The translations under genes and the position numbers were made by a program. Below the pieces are notes generated by a model that was given only the letters and a program-made list of their open reading frames with translations, searched no databases and was not told where the DNA came from. A DNA stretch of 64,000 bases. It comes from Monosporascus cannonballus (taxonomy: Eukaryota > Ascomycota > Sordariomycetes > Xylariales). The stretch covers positions 186,001 through 250,000 of the forward strand of contig QJNS01000029.1 in assembly GCA_004154925.1 (NCBI GenBank), written 5' to 3'. Numbering within the stretch: position 1 is the stretch's first letter; each line of letters starts with the position of its first letter. Below are positions 21,793-34,761 of the stretch, in pieces.

Positions 21793-24700
21793 ATGTCGAC
21801 CAACGTTTAAAAAACCTTTATTTAATAACTTTAGGCTTAAATTCGAGAACTGGAAAAAAAAGTTTGATAACTTAGGGTTACGTTATTTACTTAAACCTTT
21901 TTCGCCTGCATAAAGCCAAAAAAGCCGGAGCTTTACGATAAAAAAGGTAACCTTTAAACCTTTTTAATTTAAGTACGAATTTATTTTCGTTTTTTAAATC
22001 TTAATAACTTAACGGATATAGTTCTAATAATAAAAATATGCCTAATAAAAAATACGGTTAATTAATTTGAACTTATTATGAAAAGTTTTTTAAAAATAAA
22101 AAAATTAAATAAGGAAAACTTTATTAACAAAATTTTTTACTTTATACCAATTTCGAAAATAAAATGCGTAATAATTTCGAAAATCAGGATAAAAAATAAT
22201 TTACGGCTTAATAACTTTTATAACTTTAATAAAAAAATCCGTATTTAAATATGCCGTAATTTTTAAAAGCTTTGTAATTAAAGCGGAATAGGAAAATAAT
22301 AAAACTAACGCCCTTATTAACATATTTTATAAAGGATTAAAAATAATATAAAAAATAAGATTTTTCGGATTAAATAATTAGTTACCTTAAACCGGTATAT
22401 TATAAAAATAATTAAAATTAATAATTAATAATTTGAAAATCGATAAGAAAAAAAAGGATAATATATTTTACGTTTGGGATATAACAAGTTTAACCAGGGG
22501 AAAAAACGAAACGTACTCCTTATTTCTTACGGAATAACGCTAAGACCTATAGAACTCGGCGTTACCCACTAACAAAACTGGAACCAGATTAAATGCTTTA
22601 TTTATGGCAAAATAGGATATAAAGCTTATAAATATAAAAAACCTAAGAAATTACGATAAAATAAATAAATCTTTATACCGGAAAAACAATTTAAGAATAA
22701 TTAAAAAAACAATAATAAAGTTATTAACATAATTTAAGTCAAATACGTATTAGGTTTATAATAAAAGGTCTAATAAAAATTATTACGATAAGAAATCCGA
22801 CGGAAAATGCGAAAAATTAAAAAGCTAACTTAATAAATATTGCGAATATAATAAGAAGCATTATAAAAATAATTACGCGAATACCAGAATTAAATAAAAA
22901 AAATTTATCTCGAAACCCTTAATCGATACGGCAAAATATATGCTATATACTATTAACAACAAAAATATCCCGATTATAAGGAATGGAAATAATATATTTA
23001 CGAACAAATTATCTATATATATTATAAGGGATTCGATTTTCCAAATTGTACCGGAAATAATAAGGACGATAAACAATAATATCGATAACTTCAAACCATA
23101 GCCTTAAAAAATGTCTAGCAATTGGCCGAAATAAAAAGCTAACCCGAAAAAAAGCAATACTTGCAAAAAAAACCTTTTTTGTTATTATAAACAATGTAAT
23201 TATTAAACGGAAAAAAATTAATCTAGCGTACGGGTAAAAAGCATTATTAAAAAGTTATTACGGATTTTTATTTTCAGTTAATATTTATTATAAATTTTTA
23301 AAGAAAAAAAGTTATTAAAAAATACGGTAATTTATAGGAAATTTTTAAAACGATAACCAAAATAACGTATAATAAGATATATTTATAAACATAAAAAATA
23401 ATTTACTTAATAAGAAAAGGAATTGCAAGAAAATTAGGAATAATTAATACGGTTAAAAGAGACAGTACGCCAATAACAATAATAAATATAACAACTTAAT
23501 ACGTTAAACGAAAAAATATAAATAAGGTTTAATAAATTCAAATAAAAGTTAAAAAAAAAGTTACTTATAAAAAAGCCGCAAAATAACGAAACCTAAAAAA
23601 ATTAAAGAGAATTTCCGAAAAAGGTTTTAAACGTAACGATAAAAAACGTAAACGACCTTATTATTTTAAATATATAAATCGGAACATATTAATATATCGT
23701 AATGGTAAATTACGGAATTTTGGGCGGGAATAATATTATATTAAATATAATTAATAAATTTACATTGTTATAAAAATATAAATTAAAACCTTATATAGCG
23801 ATAAATACTAAAGGTTAGGAATTTGCCTACGTTAACGTAAAAATTATATGCGAAATTAATTACCTCGAAATTCTTATTAAAAAATAATATTAAACGGTTA
23901 ATTTCGATATAATCTTAGGATTATTATAAATATATTAATACGGAGCTTTAATCAACTGAAAAACTGGCCAGATAAAGTTTATTTTATTCCTTATTAATAA
24001 ATAAAAGGAAAAAAATTAAATTCTTAATATTCGATCGATAATAACGATAAATATAGGTATAAAATACGATAAAAACCTTATTACCCAAAGGAACAAAATA
24101 TAAAAAAAAAGAGTATTAAAAATAAATACGATATAGCGTTATAATTATTAAAGCGAAATTAAAGTAATTAAATAACGATTTAAAATAATAAGAATAATAG
24201 CCCAAAAAGTTAGAAAATTTAATTAAAATATTATTATAATATTATAAATATGAATAATCTTTTAAAAAAAGGTTTAATACGAAATTATTAGAATATAGCG
24301 AATAGGATTATGAAATAATTCTTAAAAAAGGATTTTCGACAAAAATTTACCTTATTTATAACTGTAACGGAAATAAATTACGTATTTTCAAAAAAATACC
24401 TAAGAGATCGGTTATAAGAAGAATAAATTCGATTTTTAAAGTTATTAATAAATTACCTAATATTTTTCGTATCAAAAAAAATAAAAAATTGCAACTTATG
24501 ATTAATTATCGATAATTAAACGATATTACTATTAAAGATTAAATATTATTACGCCTGATTACGGAAATAAAAAACCGATTTTACGGAATTAAATAATTTA
24601 CTGCATTTAATTTTAAAAATAAATATAACTTTATTAAAATTAAGAAAAGATACAAATAAAAAAATAACTTTTAGGACGAAATATAAATTATTTGAATATT

Positions 24701-26989
24701 TAGTAACGTTAATAAGACTTATAAACGTAATAATAACTTTTTAGCGAATAATTAATTACATATTACGAAAATATTACGATATTTTCGTTATTTGTTATTT
24801 CGACGATATTTTTATTTTCTTAAAAATAAAAAAAATATATGCAATATATATTTATAAGGTTTTTTAAGTTTTATAATACATAAAGTTATTTATTAACGTA
24901 AAAAAAATCAATTCCATATATAAGAAATAAAATATTTGGGATATATTATTACCTTTAAACATATTAGAATAAACCTTAAAAAAATCCTTGCAATTACAAA
25001 ATGACAAATATTTATAACGGTTAAAAAAATATAGGTATTTCTAAAATTCGCTAATTATTACAGAAAGTTTATTCAAAACTTTAATAGGATAATTATATTT
25101 TTAATAAATTTTACGAAAAAAAAAGAAATTTAAATAAATACCAAATACAAAAAAAAATTTTCGAAATATTAAAAATATAATTACTAACAAGTTAATATTA
25201 ATTATATACGATTTAAACCGCCCCGTTAAATTAAAAACCGATATTTCGGATTACGTATTAAGCATAATAATCGGATAACGAAATAATTAAGGTAAATTAT
25301 ACCTTTTATATTCTTTTTATACAAATTAAAAGGAGCCAAATTTAATTATGGTATTCCAAATAAGAAATTTACGGCTATTATTATGGTATTTCGGGAATTT
25401 AGGTATTTCCTAAAAGGAAATTTGTACTAGATTAAGGTTTATACAAATTATTAAAATTTTACCCGATTTATTACGACCAGGGAACTTATAGGACGATAAT
25501 TTTGATATATAAAAAAATTGGCAAACTTTAACTTCGTTATTATCTATAAGAAAAATTCAAAAAACGGCAAAATAAATACTTTAAGTAAACGACCAAATTT
25601 TAAAGAAAAATTAGTTAAAATTAATTATATAATTTTCGATATTATTATAAAAAGATGTTTACGTTTACGACAAATTATAACGATTTAGGCAATACCTTTC
25701 GATATATATTAAAAGATTTAATAATATAACGATAATTTATTAAAAAACCCAAAAACAAATAAAATACAAATTTTAAAAAAATATTAAAAATATTTAGTAC
25801 GAAAAATATATGAATATCAGTTATAGAAATATCTAAGGATTTAAAAAACCTTAAAGTAACTATAATATATATATTTTTTTCTTAAAATAAAATTAATAAT
25901 ATAAAAAATTATATAACAATACAATATTTACACCAGAGCAAAGATTCGACGATACAAACCATACGGAAAATTACAACTATTATTAGTCGTAAAATAATTA
26001 TAGTATTTAATTATATTCGACTTTATTATTAAGGTTTTTATATTAAAAAATTTAATTACGGAAATATATTACGACAGCATCTTCGTAATTATTAATCAAT
26101 TTACGAAATTTTCTTATTTTTATTATACTACGAAAATATAAACGCCGAATAATTAACATATATTTTTTAAAACATATATTCAATATATACGGATTATTAA
26201 TAAAAATCATATTAAATAAAAGATTTATATTTGCATTTAAATTTTAACAAAGTTTTACAATATAAATCGGCCTAAATTATATATTATTTAACGTATTTAA
26301 ATTATAAACGGATAAATAAATAAAACGAATAAATTAAAATTTAAAAATTTATTTACGATATTATATTAATTATTACGAAAATATTAAGATAATATTTACG
26401 AACGTAAATTTTAATTTTATTTCAAAAATTTATAAAAAAAATACGCAATAATAATTTAATTAATATTAAAATAATTTTTATATTAAAATAATTACGATAA
26501 TTATATTAAGAAATAAAAACGGAATTAAAATTTGTACGAAACCAAATCAGCAAATATTATAATCAAAAAAAGTTAAAGAAATTAATTTTCGAAAAGGGGA
26601 AAATAGTTTTGCTCGCCATAAAAAATATTTAAATAAAATAACCCAATAAAAAACTCGATTTCAAATATATCGGTCCATATAAAATCGCTAAAAAAATCTT
26701 AAAAAATAATTACCAATTAAATTTGTTACTAAAAATTAAATTTTATTTAATTTTTTATGTTTTCTTATTCGAATTAATAGCAAATATAATTAAAGTGCAT
26801 ACGGCATAAAACGACATAAAAGTAAAAAACGAACAAATATACGAAATAGAAAAAATATTCGACATACAAAAGCAAAACGGATTTACTTAATATCCAATTA
26901 AATAGAAAAAGTATCCGGATTCTAAAAATACCTGGAAACCCGCCAAAAACCTTATTAATGCTTAACGCCTGTTGAAAAACTTTTATTAA
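21793..26989 (+). pseudogene. chromovirus E gag-pol remnant
   Basis: Gag begins at ATG 21793 (MSTNV) followed by a coiled-coil-like IRELEKKV stretch, different from the gag start of B. A degraded knuckle lies near 22590 where Cys codons have become Tyr. Pol is collinear with B: RT near 24440-25090 (ending ...NYYRKFIQNFNR), RNase H near 25220-25600, integrase near 25800-26500, a GPY/F-like module with LDFKYIGPYKIAKKI near 26655, and a chromodomain ending LLKNFY with stop at 26987-26989. Stops are very frequent, so nothing is translatable at length. Confidence 0.8.
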
Positions 26990-27580
26990 TAACAATAACC
27001 GCGTTTTAATTAAGGGTTAACTAATTAATAGCCGGGATGTCGGGCTAATTAATTATAGCTTACGTTAACATAATAACTATAACAACGGCCTTTAATTATT
27101 TTTATTCCTTTTCGAAACATTTAAATTCTTTTATTATTTCCGTACTTTAAATACCGCGGCGAAATATTTTAATTCCCCGTTAACGAAAAAGTTTTTTTGT
27201 TTTCGCAAACGATTTAAATAATTAAATAATTCATTGAAATATTATTAAGCCTTTAAAAATTCTTTTTCGGTAATACGTATTTTTAATTCCAAACGATATT
27301 TTTTAATATTTAATTTACGATATTCAAATTCGAAAAAGCCAAAAAAATTATAGGGACTTCCATAAGCGGTACAAAAAATATATTTCCCTAAATTACGATA
27401 AGCCTTATAAATTTTATTCTTAAATTTGCAGTAAAAATGAAAAATGTTGGAAAATATAATAAAATCAAAACCGTTATTTTATTTTGAAAAAACGAAAACG
27501 TTAATACGTTTACGAAATCTGGACTTTTTAATGTAACCCGACATAATAAATATGAAAAAAAAAATATTTATTAAAAATTA
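26955..27580 (-). pseudogene. antisense accessory ORF of chromovirus E
   Basis: Minus strand between pol and the 3' LTR: a Cys/aromatic region (GKYIFCTAYGSPYNFFGFFE), then a charged helix-like stretch (RKLNIKKYRLELKIRITEKE and LFNYLNRLRKQKNFF). The C-terminus overlaps the pol end: the antisense stop at 26955-26957 lies 35 bp inside pol, which ends at 26989. Collinear with the antisense frames of B, C and F, though the sequence is diverged. Confidence 0.65.
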
Positions 27581-27633
27581 ATAAATAAATAATTTAATTT
27601 TTAAGGACAAAAATCCTAAAAAGGGGGAAATCG

Positions 27634-27735
27634 TATTATAACTTAACGGTTTTAACTTTTAGAAACAGTCGGGATCTTAAAAAACCAAATTCCGACCTAG
27701 CCAAAAAGTTACGTAACTAGCTCAAAGGGCTTAAG
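27634..27735 (+). repeat. 3' LTR of chromovirus E, first part
   Basis: Starts TATTATAACTTAACGG, the RIP-altered form of TGTTATGACCTAACGG, directly after the purine tract. It breaks off at TTAAG (27731-27735), the target duplication of element F. It resumes at 34444. Confidence 0.9.
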
Positions 27736-28103
27736 TGTGACGGCTATGCGGTTTAACCAACTATTAAACCTTAAGTCGACGGGTTTATGTTAGCAGGAGT
27801 ATCGTGGGAATCTGAGCAATAAATATAATAACGTATCACGTCTCGTAATGTTAAGGGTGCCTTGGGTAACGAAGTATTATTGTAAGCTAAAATTATCTAA
27901 ATTATGGAAATAATAAACGTATATATTTTCATACGTTAATTAGATCTTTATTGGATTTCGACGTTGTCGTAAATCTAATGCCATAGGATTTGGTTAATTC
28001 TGTATGGATTTATTTGGATCTTGATGCTAAGAAAGATCTAAATTACGTAATTTTTTTATAGGTCCGACCGTTTTCGTAGCCGATTTTGGGTTAAGTCGTA
28101 ATA
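27736..28103 (-). repeat. 3' LTR of chromovirus F
   Basis: Plus-strand ends TGTGACGGC and GTCGTAATA; 368 bp against 362 bp for the partner at 34077-34438. A purine tract (AAAAAAGGAGATCG on the minus strand) adjoins it. Confidence 0.9.
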
Positions 28104-28179
28104 CGATCTCCTTTTTTCTAGGATCTTTACCTATAAAGATTTTCTTTCCTGGTAAGTTATTCTTTTTTATTATAGCAAG

Positions 28180-28773
28180 TTATGTTGTTAACTATAAGTT
28201 TTATAATCGTCCTAATTAAAAAGAAAACCTAGATTCTCTGGCTGCTCATATTATTAAATTTGGTTTTGAAGTTATGCCGTATACGCCTTATTTCGAAAAT
28301 GGTACCAAATATCAAATAATTAAAGAAATTCGTCGTTATAGCAAGTATATTAAGAACTGTCGTCGTTGCGATAGTTCTGGCGTCCCAATCGATTCCTTAC
28401 GTCGTATTAAGGAAAAAAAGATCGTTTAGATTGCGAAAAAACTGTTATTAAAAAGACGTTTTTACGTCTTTAGCAAGAATTAAAAAAGGATTTGGCACGT
28501 AAATAGCGTGACATCGACGAGATCATTAATTGCCTTTTTCGTTTTCGTCGTTAAAAGAAATTTCTTTACGTTAAAGGAATTAAACTTATTAATTGCGGTT
28601 TTTAATTAATAAATAAACTAGACGAATAAAAGCGTACGGAGGCCGAAACTCCTCTTTTTGTGCCATCCTTCGATTCCCTTAATTGGTCTATTCCCGAGGA
28701 CTTCGATTGGGGGGCTTTTTTTGGTAACCCCGTCGTTATTAATAAAAGTTCTTTAATAGGCGTTAGGCGTTAA
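28180..28773 (+). pseudogene. antisense accessory ORF of chromovirus F
   Basis: Plus-strand frame opposite to pol. Visible in order: KENLDSLAAHIIKFGFEVMP; a Cys block NCRRCDSSGVPIDSLRRI (about 28355-28408); an A-run near 28410 where the frame shifts by one; a charged helical stretch (QELKKDLARK, RDIDEIINCLFRFRR); and an acidic/Trp C-terminus FVPSFDSLNWSIPEDFDWGA (about 28657-28716). It ends at TAA 28771-28773. Pol on the minus strand ends at 28739, giving a 35-bp tail-to-tail overlap. In-frame stops are of the CAA/CAG-to-TAA/TAG type. No clear in-frame ATG remains. Function unknown. Confidence 0.75.
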
Positions 28774-31700
28774 TAAGGTTTTTGGCGAGTTCCTAGGTAT
28801 TTTCGGAGTTTGGATATTTTTTTCATTTGATCAGGTACTGGGTAAGTCCGTTTTATTTTCGTATATCAAGTATTTTCTTTATTTCGTATACTTATTTGTT
28901 TTTTACTTTTACGTTATTTTATGCCGTATATACTTTAATTATATTTGCTGCTAATTCGAATAAGGAAATATGAAAAATTAGATAGAACTTAATTTTTAAT
29001 GGAAATTCTAATTAATAATTGTTTTTTAATTTTTTCTTGGCGATTTTGTAAGAGCCGATATATTTGAAATCGAATTTTTTGTTAGGTCGTTTTATTTAAA
29101 TGTTTTTTATAACGAGGAAAACCATTTCCCCTTTTTCGAAAATTAATCCCTTTAACCTTTTTTAATTATAATATTTGTTTATTTAATTTCGTACAAATTC
29201 CAGTTTTATTTTTATTTCTTAATATAGTTATCGTAATTGTTTTAACGTAAAGATTATTTTAATATTAATTAGACCGTTATTGCGTATTTCTTTATAAACA
29301 TTTGGAATAAAACCAAAATTTGTATTTACAGATATTATTTTAATGTTTTCGTAATAACTGGTATTATAAGCTAATTAAGTAATTGGTAGTTTTTTAACTT
29401 AATTATTTTATTTATAATTAATATAATGTCGTAAGTAAGTTTTTAAAGTTTAATTTATTTATTTTATTTATTTATCCGTTTATGGTTTAAATACGTTGGA
29501 TAACTTATGATTTAAGTCGATCTATGCCATAAAGTTTTATTAAAATTTTGATGTAAATATTAATTTTTTATCTGATATAATTTTTATTAATAATCCGTAT
29601 ATATTAAAAATATGTTTAAAAAAATATATGCTAATTGTTCGGCGTTTATATTCTTATAATATGGTAAAAAATAAGAAAATTTCGTAAATCGGTCGATTAT
29701 TACGAAAATGCTATCGTAATATATTTTCGTAATTAAATTTTTAATATAGGAAACTTAATAATAAAGTTAAATATAATTAAATATTATAATCGCTTTGCGA
29801 TTAATAATAGCTGTAATTCTCCGCATGGCTTATGTCGTCGAGTTTTTATTTTGGCGTAAATATTGCATTACCGTATAATTTTCTGTACCGTTAATATTAT
29901 TTTAAGAAAAGAATATATACGTTAAAGTTGCTTTATGGTTTTGTAAATCCCTGGATATCCATATAATTAATGTTTGTATATTTCTTGTATTAGATTTTTC
30001 TGGTATTTTTCTGGAATTTGTATTTTGTTCGTTTTTTGATTTTTTGGGAGATTATCGTTATACTGTTAAATTTTTTAATACATATCGAAAGGTATTACCC
30101 GAATTGTCGTAATTTGTCGTGGGCGTAAATATTTTTCTATAATAGTATCAAAAATTATATGGCTAACCTTAATTAATTTTTCTTCGAAATTTAATTATTT
30201 ATTTAAGGTATTTGCTTTACCGTTTTTTAATCTTTTTTTGTAAATAATAACAAAATCAAAATTCGCCAATTTTTCTGCGTAACGAAATTATTATTTTGTA
30301 AATTCTTTAATTATAATAAATCGGATAAAACTTTGATAATCCGTATAAACCTTAATCTGGTATAAATTTCCCTTTAGGAAATGCCTAAACTCCTAAAATA
30401 TTATAATAATAATTATAAATTTTTTATTTGGAATGCCATAATTAAATTTGGCTTTTTTTAATTTGTACGAAAAAAAATATAATAGGATGTAATTTGCTTT
30501 AATTATTTCGTTATCCGATTATTACGTTTAACGCGTAATTCGAAATATCAGTTTTTAATTTAACAGGACAATTTAAATTATATATAATTAATATTAATTC
30601 GTTAATAATTACATTTTTAATATTTTGAAATACCTTTTCCGTATTTGGCGTTTATTTGAATTTTTTTTCGTAAAATTTATTAAGGGTATAATTATTTTAT
30701 TAAAATTTCGAATAAATTTCCTATAATAATTAACGAATCCAAAAATACTTATATTTTTTTACCTATCGTTGACGCTTGTTATTCTGTAATTATAACGATT
30801 TTTCTAGGGTTTATCTTAATATATCCTGAGATAATAATATGTTTTAAATATTTTATTTCCTATATATAAAATTAATTTTTTTACGTTAATAAATAATCTT
30901 ATATCCTATAAAATTTAAAAAAACCTTATGAACGTATTTTTCGTATATTTTTTCTGTTTTCGAAAAAATAAGAATATCGTCGAGATAGCATACGACGAAA
31001 ATATCGAAATATTTTCGTAATACGTAATTAATTATCCATTAAAAAGTTATTAATACGTTCGTCAATGTTATTAATATAACCAAATATTTAAATAATCCGT
31101 ATTTCGTCTTAAAGGTTATTTTTTATTCGTATTTTTTTTAATCCTAATAAGGTTATATTTATCTTTAAGGTCGAATGTTATAAATTATTTGGTTTTATAA
31201 AATCGATTTTTTATTTCTGTAATTAAAGGTAATAATATCCGAGCTTTAATAATAATATCGTTTAATTATCGATAATTAATTATAAGTTATAATTTCCCAT
31301 TTTTCTTAAATACGAAAAACATAATGTATTCTGCCGGTAACTTCGAAAATTAAATCCATTTTTTATAGCCGATTTTTTAGGTATTTTTTGAAAGTGCGTA
31401 ACTTATTTTTATTAAAGTTATAAATGAGGTAAAACTTTATTAAAAATCCTTTTTAAGGATTATTTCATAATTTTATTCGTTATATTCTAATAATTTCGTA
31501 TCAAGCTTTTTCCTAAAAAGCTCTTCGTATTTTTAATATTATAGTAATATATTAATTAGATTTTTTAATTTCTCAGGTTATTATTCGTATTATTCCAGAT
31601 CGTTATTTAATTACTTTAATTTCGCTTTAATAATAATAACGATACGTCATATTTTTCTTTAATATTTAATTTTTTTTTATATTTTGTTTTTTTAGGTAGT

Positions 31701-34060
31701 AAAGTATTTATCGTATCCTTATGCCTGCACCTATCGCCATTATCGATTACATATTAAAATCTTAATTTTTTTTTGTTAATAAAAAGTAAAACAAATTTTA
31801 TTTGGCTAATTCCGCCGTTAATTAAAATTCCGTACTGGCGTATTTATAATAATCCTAAAATTATATCGTAATTTTCGAATGAAACAATATCGAAATTAAC
31901 CGTCTGGTATTATTTTTTAATAAGAATTTCGAGGTAATTAATTTCGCGTATAATTTTTCCGTTATCGTAAGCGAATTTTTAACCTTCGGTATTCGTCGTT
32001 ATATAAGGTTTTAACTTATATCTCTATAATAATCTAAGCTTATTAATTATATCCGGTGCAATATAATTTCCGCCTAAATTTTCGTAATCCATTATTACGG
32101 TATACCAATATATTCCAATTCGTATTTCTAAAGTAATGAGATCGTTAACATTTTTTATCGTCGCGTTTAAAGCTTTTTTTGGAAATTCTCTTTAATTTTT
32201 TTGGGTTTCGTTATTTTGCAGCTTTTTTATAAGTAATTTTTTTTTAACTTTTATTCGAATTTATCGAATTTTATCTGTATTTTTATATATAACGCGTTAA
32301 GTTATTATATCTGTTATTATTATTGGCGTACTGTTCTTTCGAACCATATTAATTATTCCTAGTTTTTTTTATAATTTTTTTCCTTATCGAATAAATTGTT
32401 TTTTTATGTTTACGATTATATCCTATTATACGTTATTCTAGTTATTATTCCAGAGATCTCTTATAAATTAACGTATTTTTTCTTTAATGGCTTTTTTTTC
32501 ATAAAAATTTATAATAAATATTAATTAAAAATAAAAATTCGTAATAATTTTTTAATAGTACTTTTTTATTATGCACTAAATTAATTCCTTTTCCGTTTAA
32601 TAATTATATTATCCATAATAACAAAAGGGCTTTTTCTATGGGCATTATTTTTCTTTAAGTTAATTCTTTATTTCGGCTAATTATTAAATATTTCTTAAGG
32701 TTATGGTTCGAAACTGTTAATATTATTATTTATTATTTTTATTATGCCCGGTACGGTTTAAAAAATCGAATCCTTTATAATATATACGGATAATTCGTAC
32801 GTAAATATGTTATTTTTATTTTTCGTAATTAGGATATTTTTGTCGTCGACAATGTACAGCGTATATTCTGCCATATCGATTAAGGGTTCCGGGATAAAGT
32901 TTTTTTATTTAATCCCGGTATTCGTATAATTATTTTTGTAATGCCTTTTATTATGTTCGTATTGCTTATTGGGCCAGCTTTTTGGCTTTTCGCATTTTTC
33001 GTCGAATCTTTTATTATAATAGTTTTTATTAGACCTTTTGCTTGGGGCCTAATATGTATTTGGCTTGGATTATGTTAATAATTTTGTTATTATTTCCTTA
33101 ATTATTCCTAGATTATTCTTCCGGTATAAAGGTTTAATTATTTTATCGTAATTTCTTGAGTTTTTTGTATTTGTAAACTTTATGTTCTATTTTGCCATAA
33201 TTAAAACATTTAATCTGGCTCCAATTTTATTTGTGGGTAACGCCGAGTTCCATAAATCCTGGCGCCGTTCCATGAGAAATAGGGGGTATATTTCGTTTCT
33301 TCCCTTAGTTAGATTTATATCTCGAACGTAAGGCATATTATCCTTTTTTTCCTATCGTTTTTTAAATTGTCGATTATTAATTTTAATTATTTTTGCGATA
33401 TACCGGTCCAAAGCAATTAATCGTTTAATCCAAATAATTTTATTTTTTATATTATTTTTTAATTTTTTATAAAATATATCGATAAAGGTATTAGTTTCGT
33501 TATTTTCCCATTTTGCCTTAACCGCAAAACTTTTAAATGTTACGGCGTATTTAAATATAAATTCTTTTTGTCGGAATTATAGGAATTGTTAAACCGTTAA
33601 TTATTTTTTATCCGGATTACCGAAATTATCGCATATTTTATTTTCGAAATTCGTATAAATTAAAAAAATCTTGTTAGTAAAATTTTCCTTATTTGCTTTT
33701 CTTATTTCCAAAAAGTTTTTCATAATAGGTTTAAATTAATTAGCCGCATTTTTTTATTAAATATATTCTTATTACTAGGACTATATCTGCTGGGTTACTA
33801 AGGTTTAAAAAACGAAAATAAATTCGTGCTTAAGTTAAAAAGGTTTAAGGGTTACCTTTTTTATCGTAAGGTTCTGGTTTTTTCGGCTTTATGCAAACGA
33901 GAAAGGGTTAAGCGGGCGTAGCCTTAAGTTATTAAACATTTTTTTCCAACTCCCGAATTCGAGCTTAAAGCTGCTGAATAGGAATTTCTTAAATGCTGGT
34001 CGATATTTTGATAATATTAAATATTATTCAAAATCTAACGGTATTACTGAACAAAAACTT
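28739..34060 (-). pseudogene. chromovirus F gag-pol remnant
   Basis: Collinear with C and B on the minus strand, ending in a chromodomain and LLKNFY with stop at 28739-28741. Gag lies at the right end, next to the 5' LTR at 34077. RT-, RNase H- and integrase-like blocks are recognisable only by comparison with B. Heavy C-to-T and G-to-A mutation. Confidence 0.75.
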
Positions 34061-34076
34061 GTAACGTATAATAGCT

Positions 34077-34438
34077 ATACGGTTTAACCAATTATTAAAG
34101 CTTAAGTCGACGGGTTTATATTAATAGGAATATCGTAAAAATCTAAGCAATAAATATAATAACGTATTACGTTTCGTAATATTAAGGGTGCTTTGGGTAA
34201 CGAAATGTTATTATAAACTGAAATTATTTAAATTATGGAAATAATAAATATATATATTTTTATGCGTTAATTAAATCTTTATTGGATTTCGACGTTGTCG
34301 CAGATTTAATGCCATAAGATTCGGTTGGTTCTGTATAGATTTATTTAGATCTTGATGCCAAGAGAGATCCAAATCACGTGACTTTTTCTTTTGTGGGTCC
34401 GACCGTTTTCGTGGCCGATCTTGGGTTGAGTCGTAACA
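34077..34438 (-). repeat. 5' LTR of chromovirus F
   Basis: Its left end is RIP-altered (TATAATAGCTATACGG for TGTGACGGCTATGCGG), its right end GTCGTAACA is intact. TTAAG follows and then the rest of E's LTR. Confidence 0.9.
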
Positions 34439-34443
34439 TTAAG

Positions 34444-34756
34444 GGCTCTAATTAATCAAAAGGGCTTAAGCCAGATAAACACCAAAGGGGGTTTGAAAAA
34501 GCTTAAAAGAACTTAATTAAAAAAATATCGTTAAGCTATAATAAGCACCTTAAGCCAGAACAAAGATATATACGCTTATTATTTCAATAATTTAAATAGC
34601 TTCAGCTTGCAATATAACATCGTTACTCAAGGCACCCTTGGTATTACGGGACGTAACACGTTACTATATCTATTGCTCAGATTCCCACGATACTCCTGCC
34701 AACATAAACCCGTACGACTAAGGTTTAATAGTTGGTTAAACCGCATAGCCGTCACA
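34444..34756 (+). repeat. 3' LTR of chromovirus E, second part
   Basis: Continues the LTR interrupted at 27735 and ends with the unmutated GCATAGCCGTCACA, followed by the duplication CCGCA. This half is much less mutated than the corresponding half of the 5' LTR. Confidence 0.92.
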
Positions 34757-34761
34757 CCGCA

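Larger units (their letters stand above)
27736..34438 (-). mobile_element. Ty3/gypsy chromovirus 'F' (minus strand), inserted in the LTR of E
   Basis: 6703 bp with LTRs 27736-28103 and 34077-34438 and the duplication TTAAG (27731-27735, 34439-34443). It is the same type as C (same antisense ORF layout, same U5-like LTR part) but with different U3 sequence, and it lacks the nested element B, so it shows the undisturbed structure. Minus-strand order: LTR, gag with knuckle near 33185, protease, RT, RNase H, integrase, chromodomain (near 28775-28825), antisense ORF, LTR. Confidence 0.94.
21318..34756 (+). mobile_element. Ty3/gypsy chromovirus 'E', 3' LTR split by element F
   Basis: The 5' LTR (21318-21732) is 415 bp. 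The 3' LTR is in two parts (27634-27735 and 34444-34756) that also add to exactly 415 bp once F and one copy of its 5-bp duplication are removed. The whole is flanked by CCGCA (21313-21317, 34757-34761). Internal order: leader, gag starting MSTNV, pol with chromodomain, antisense ORF, purine tract AAAAAGGGGGAAATCG. Strongly RIP-mutated. Confidence 0.94.
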
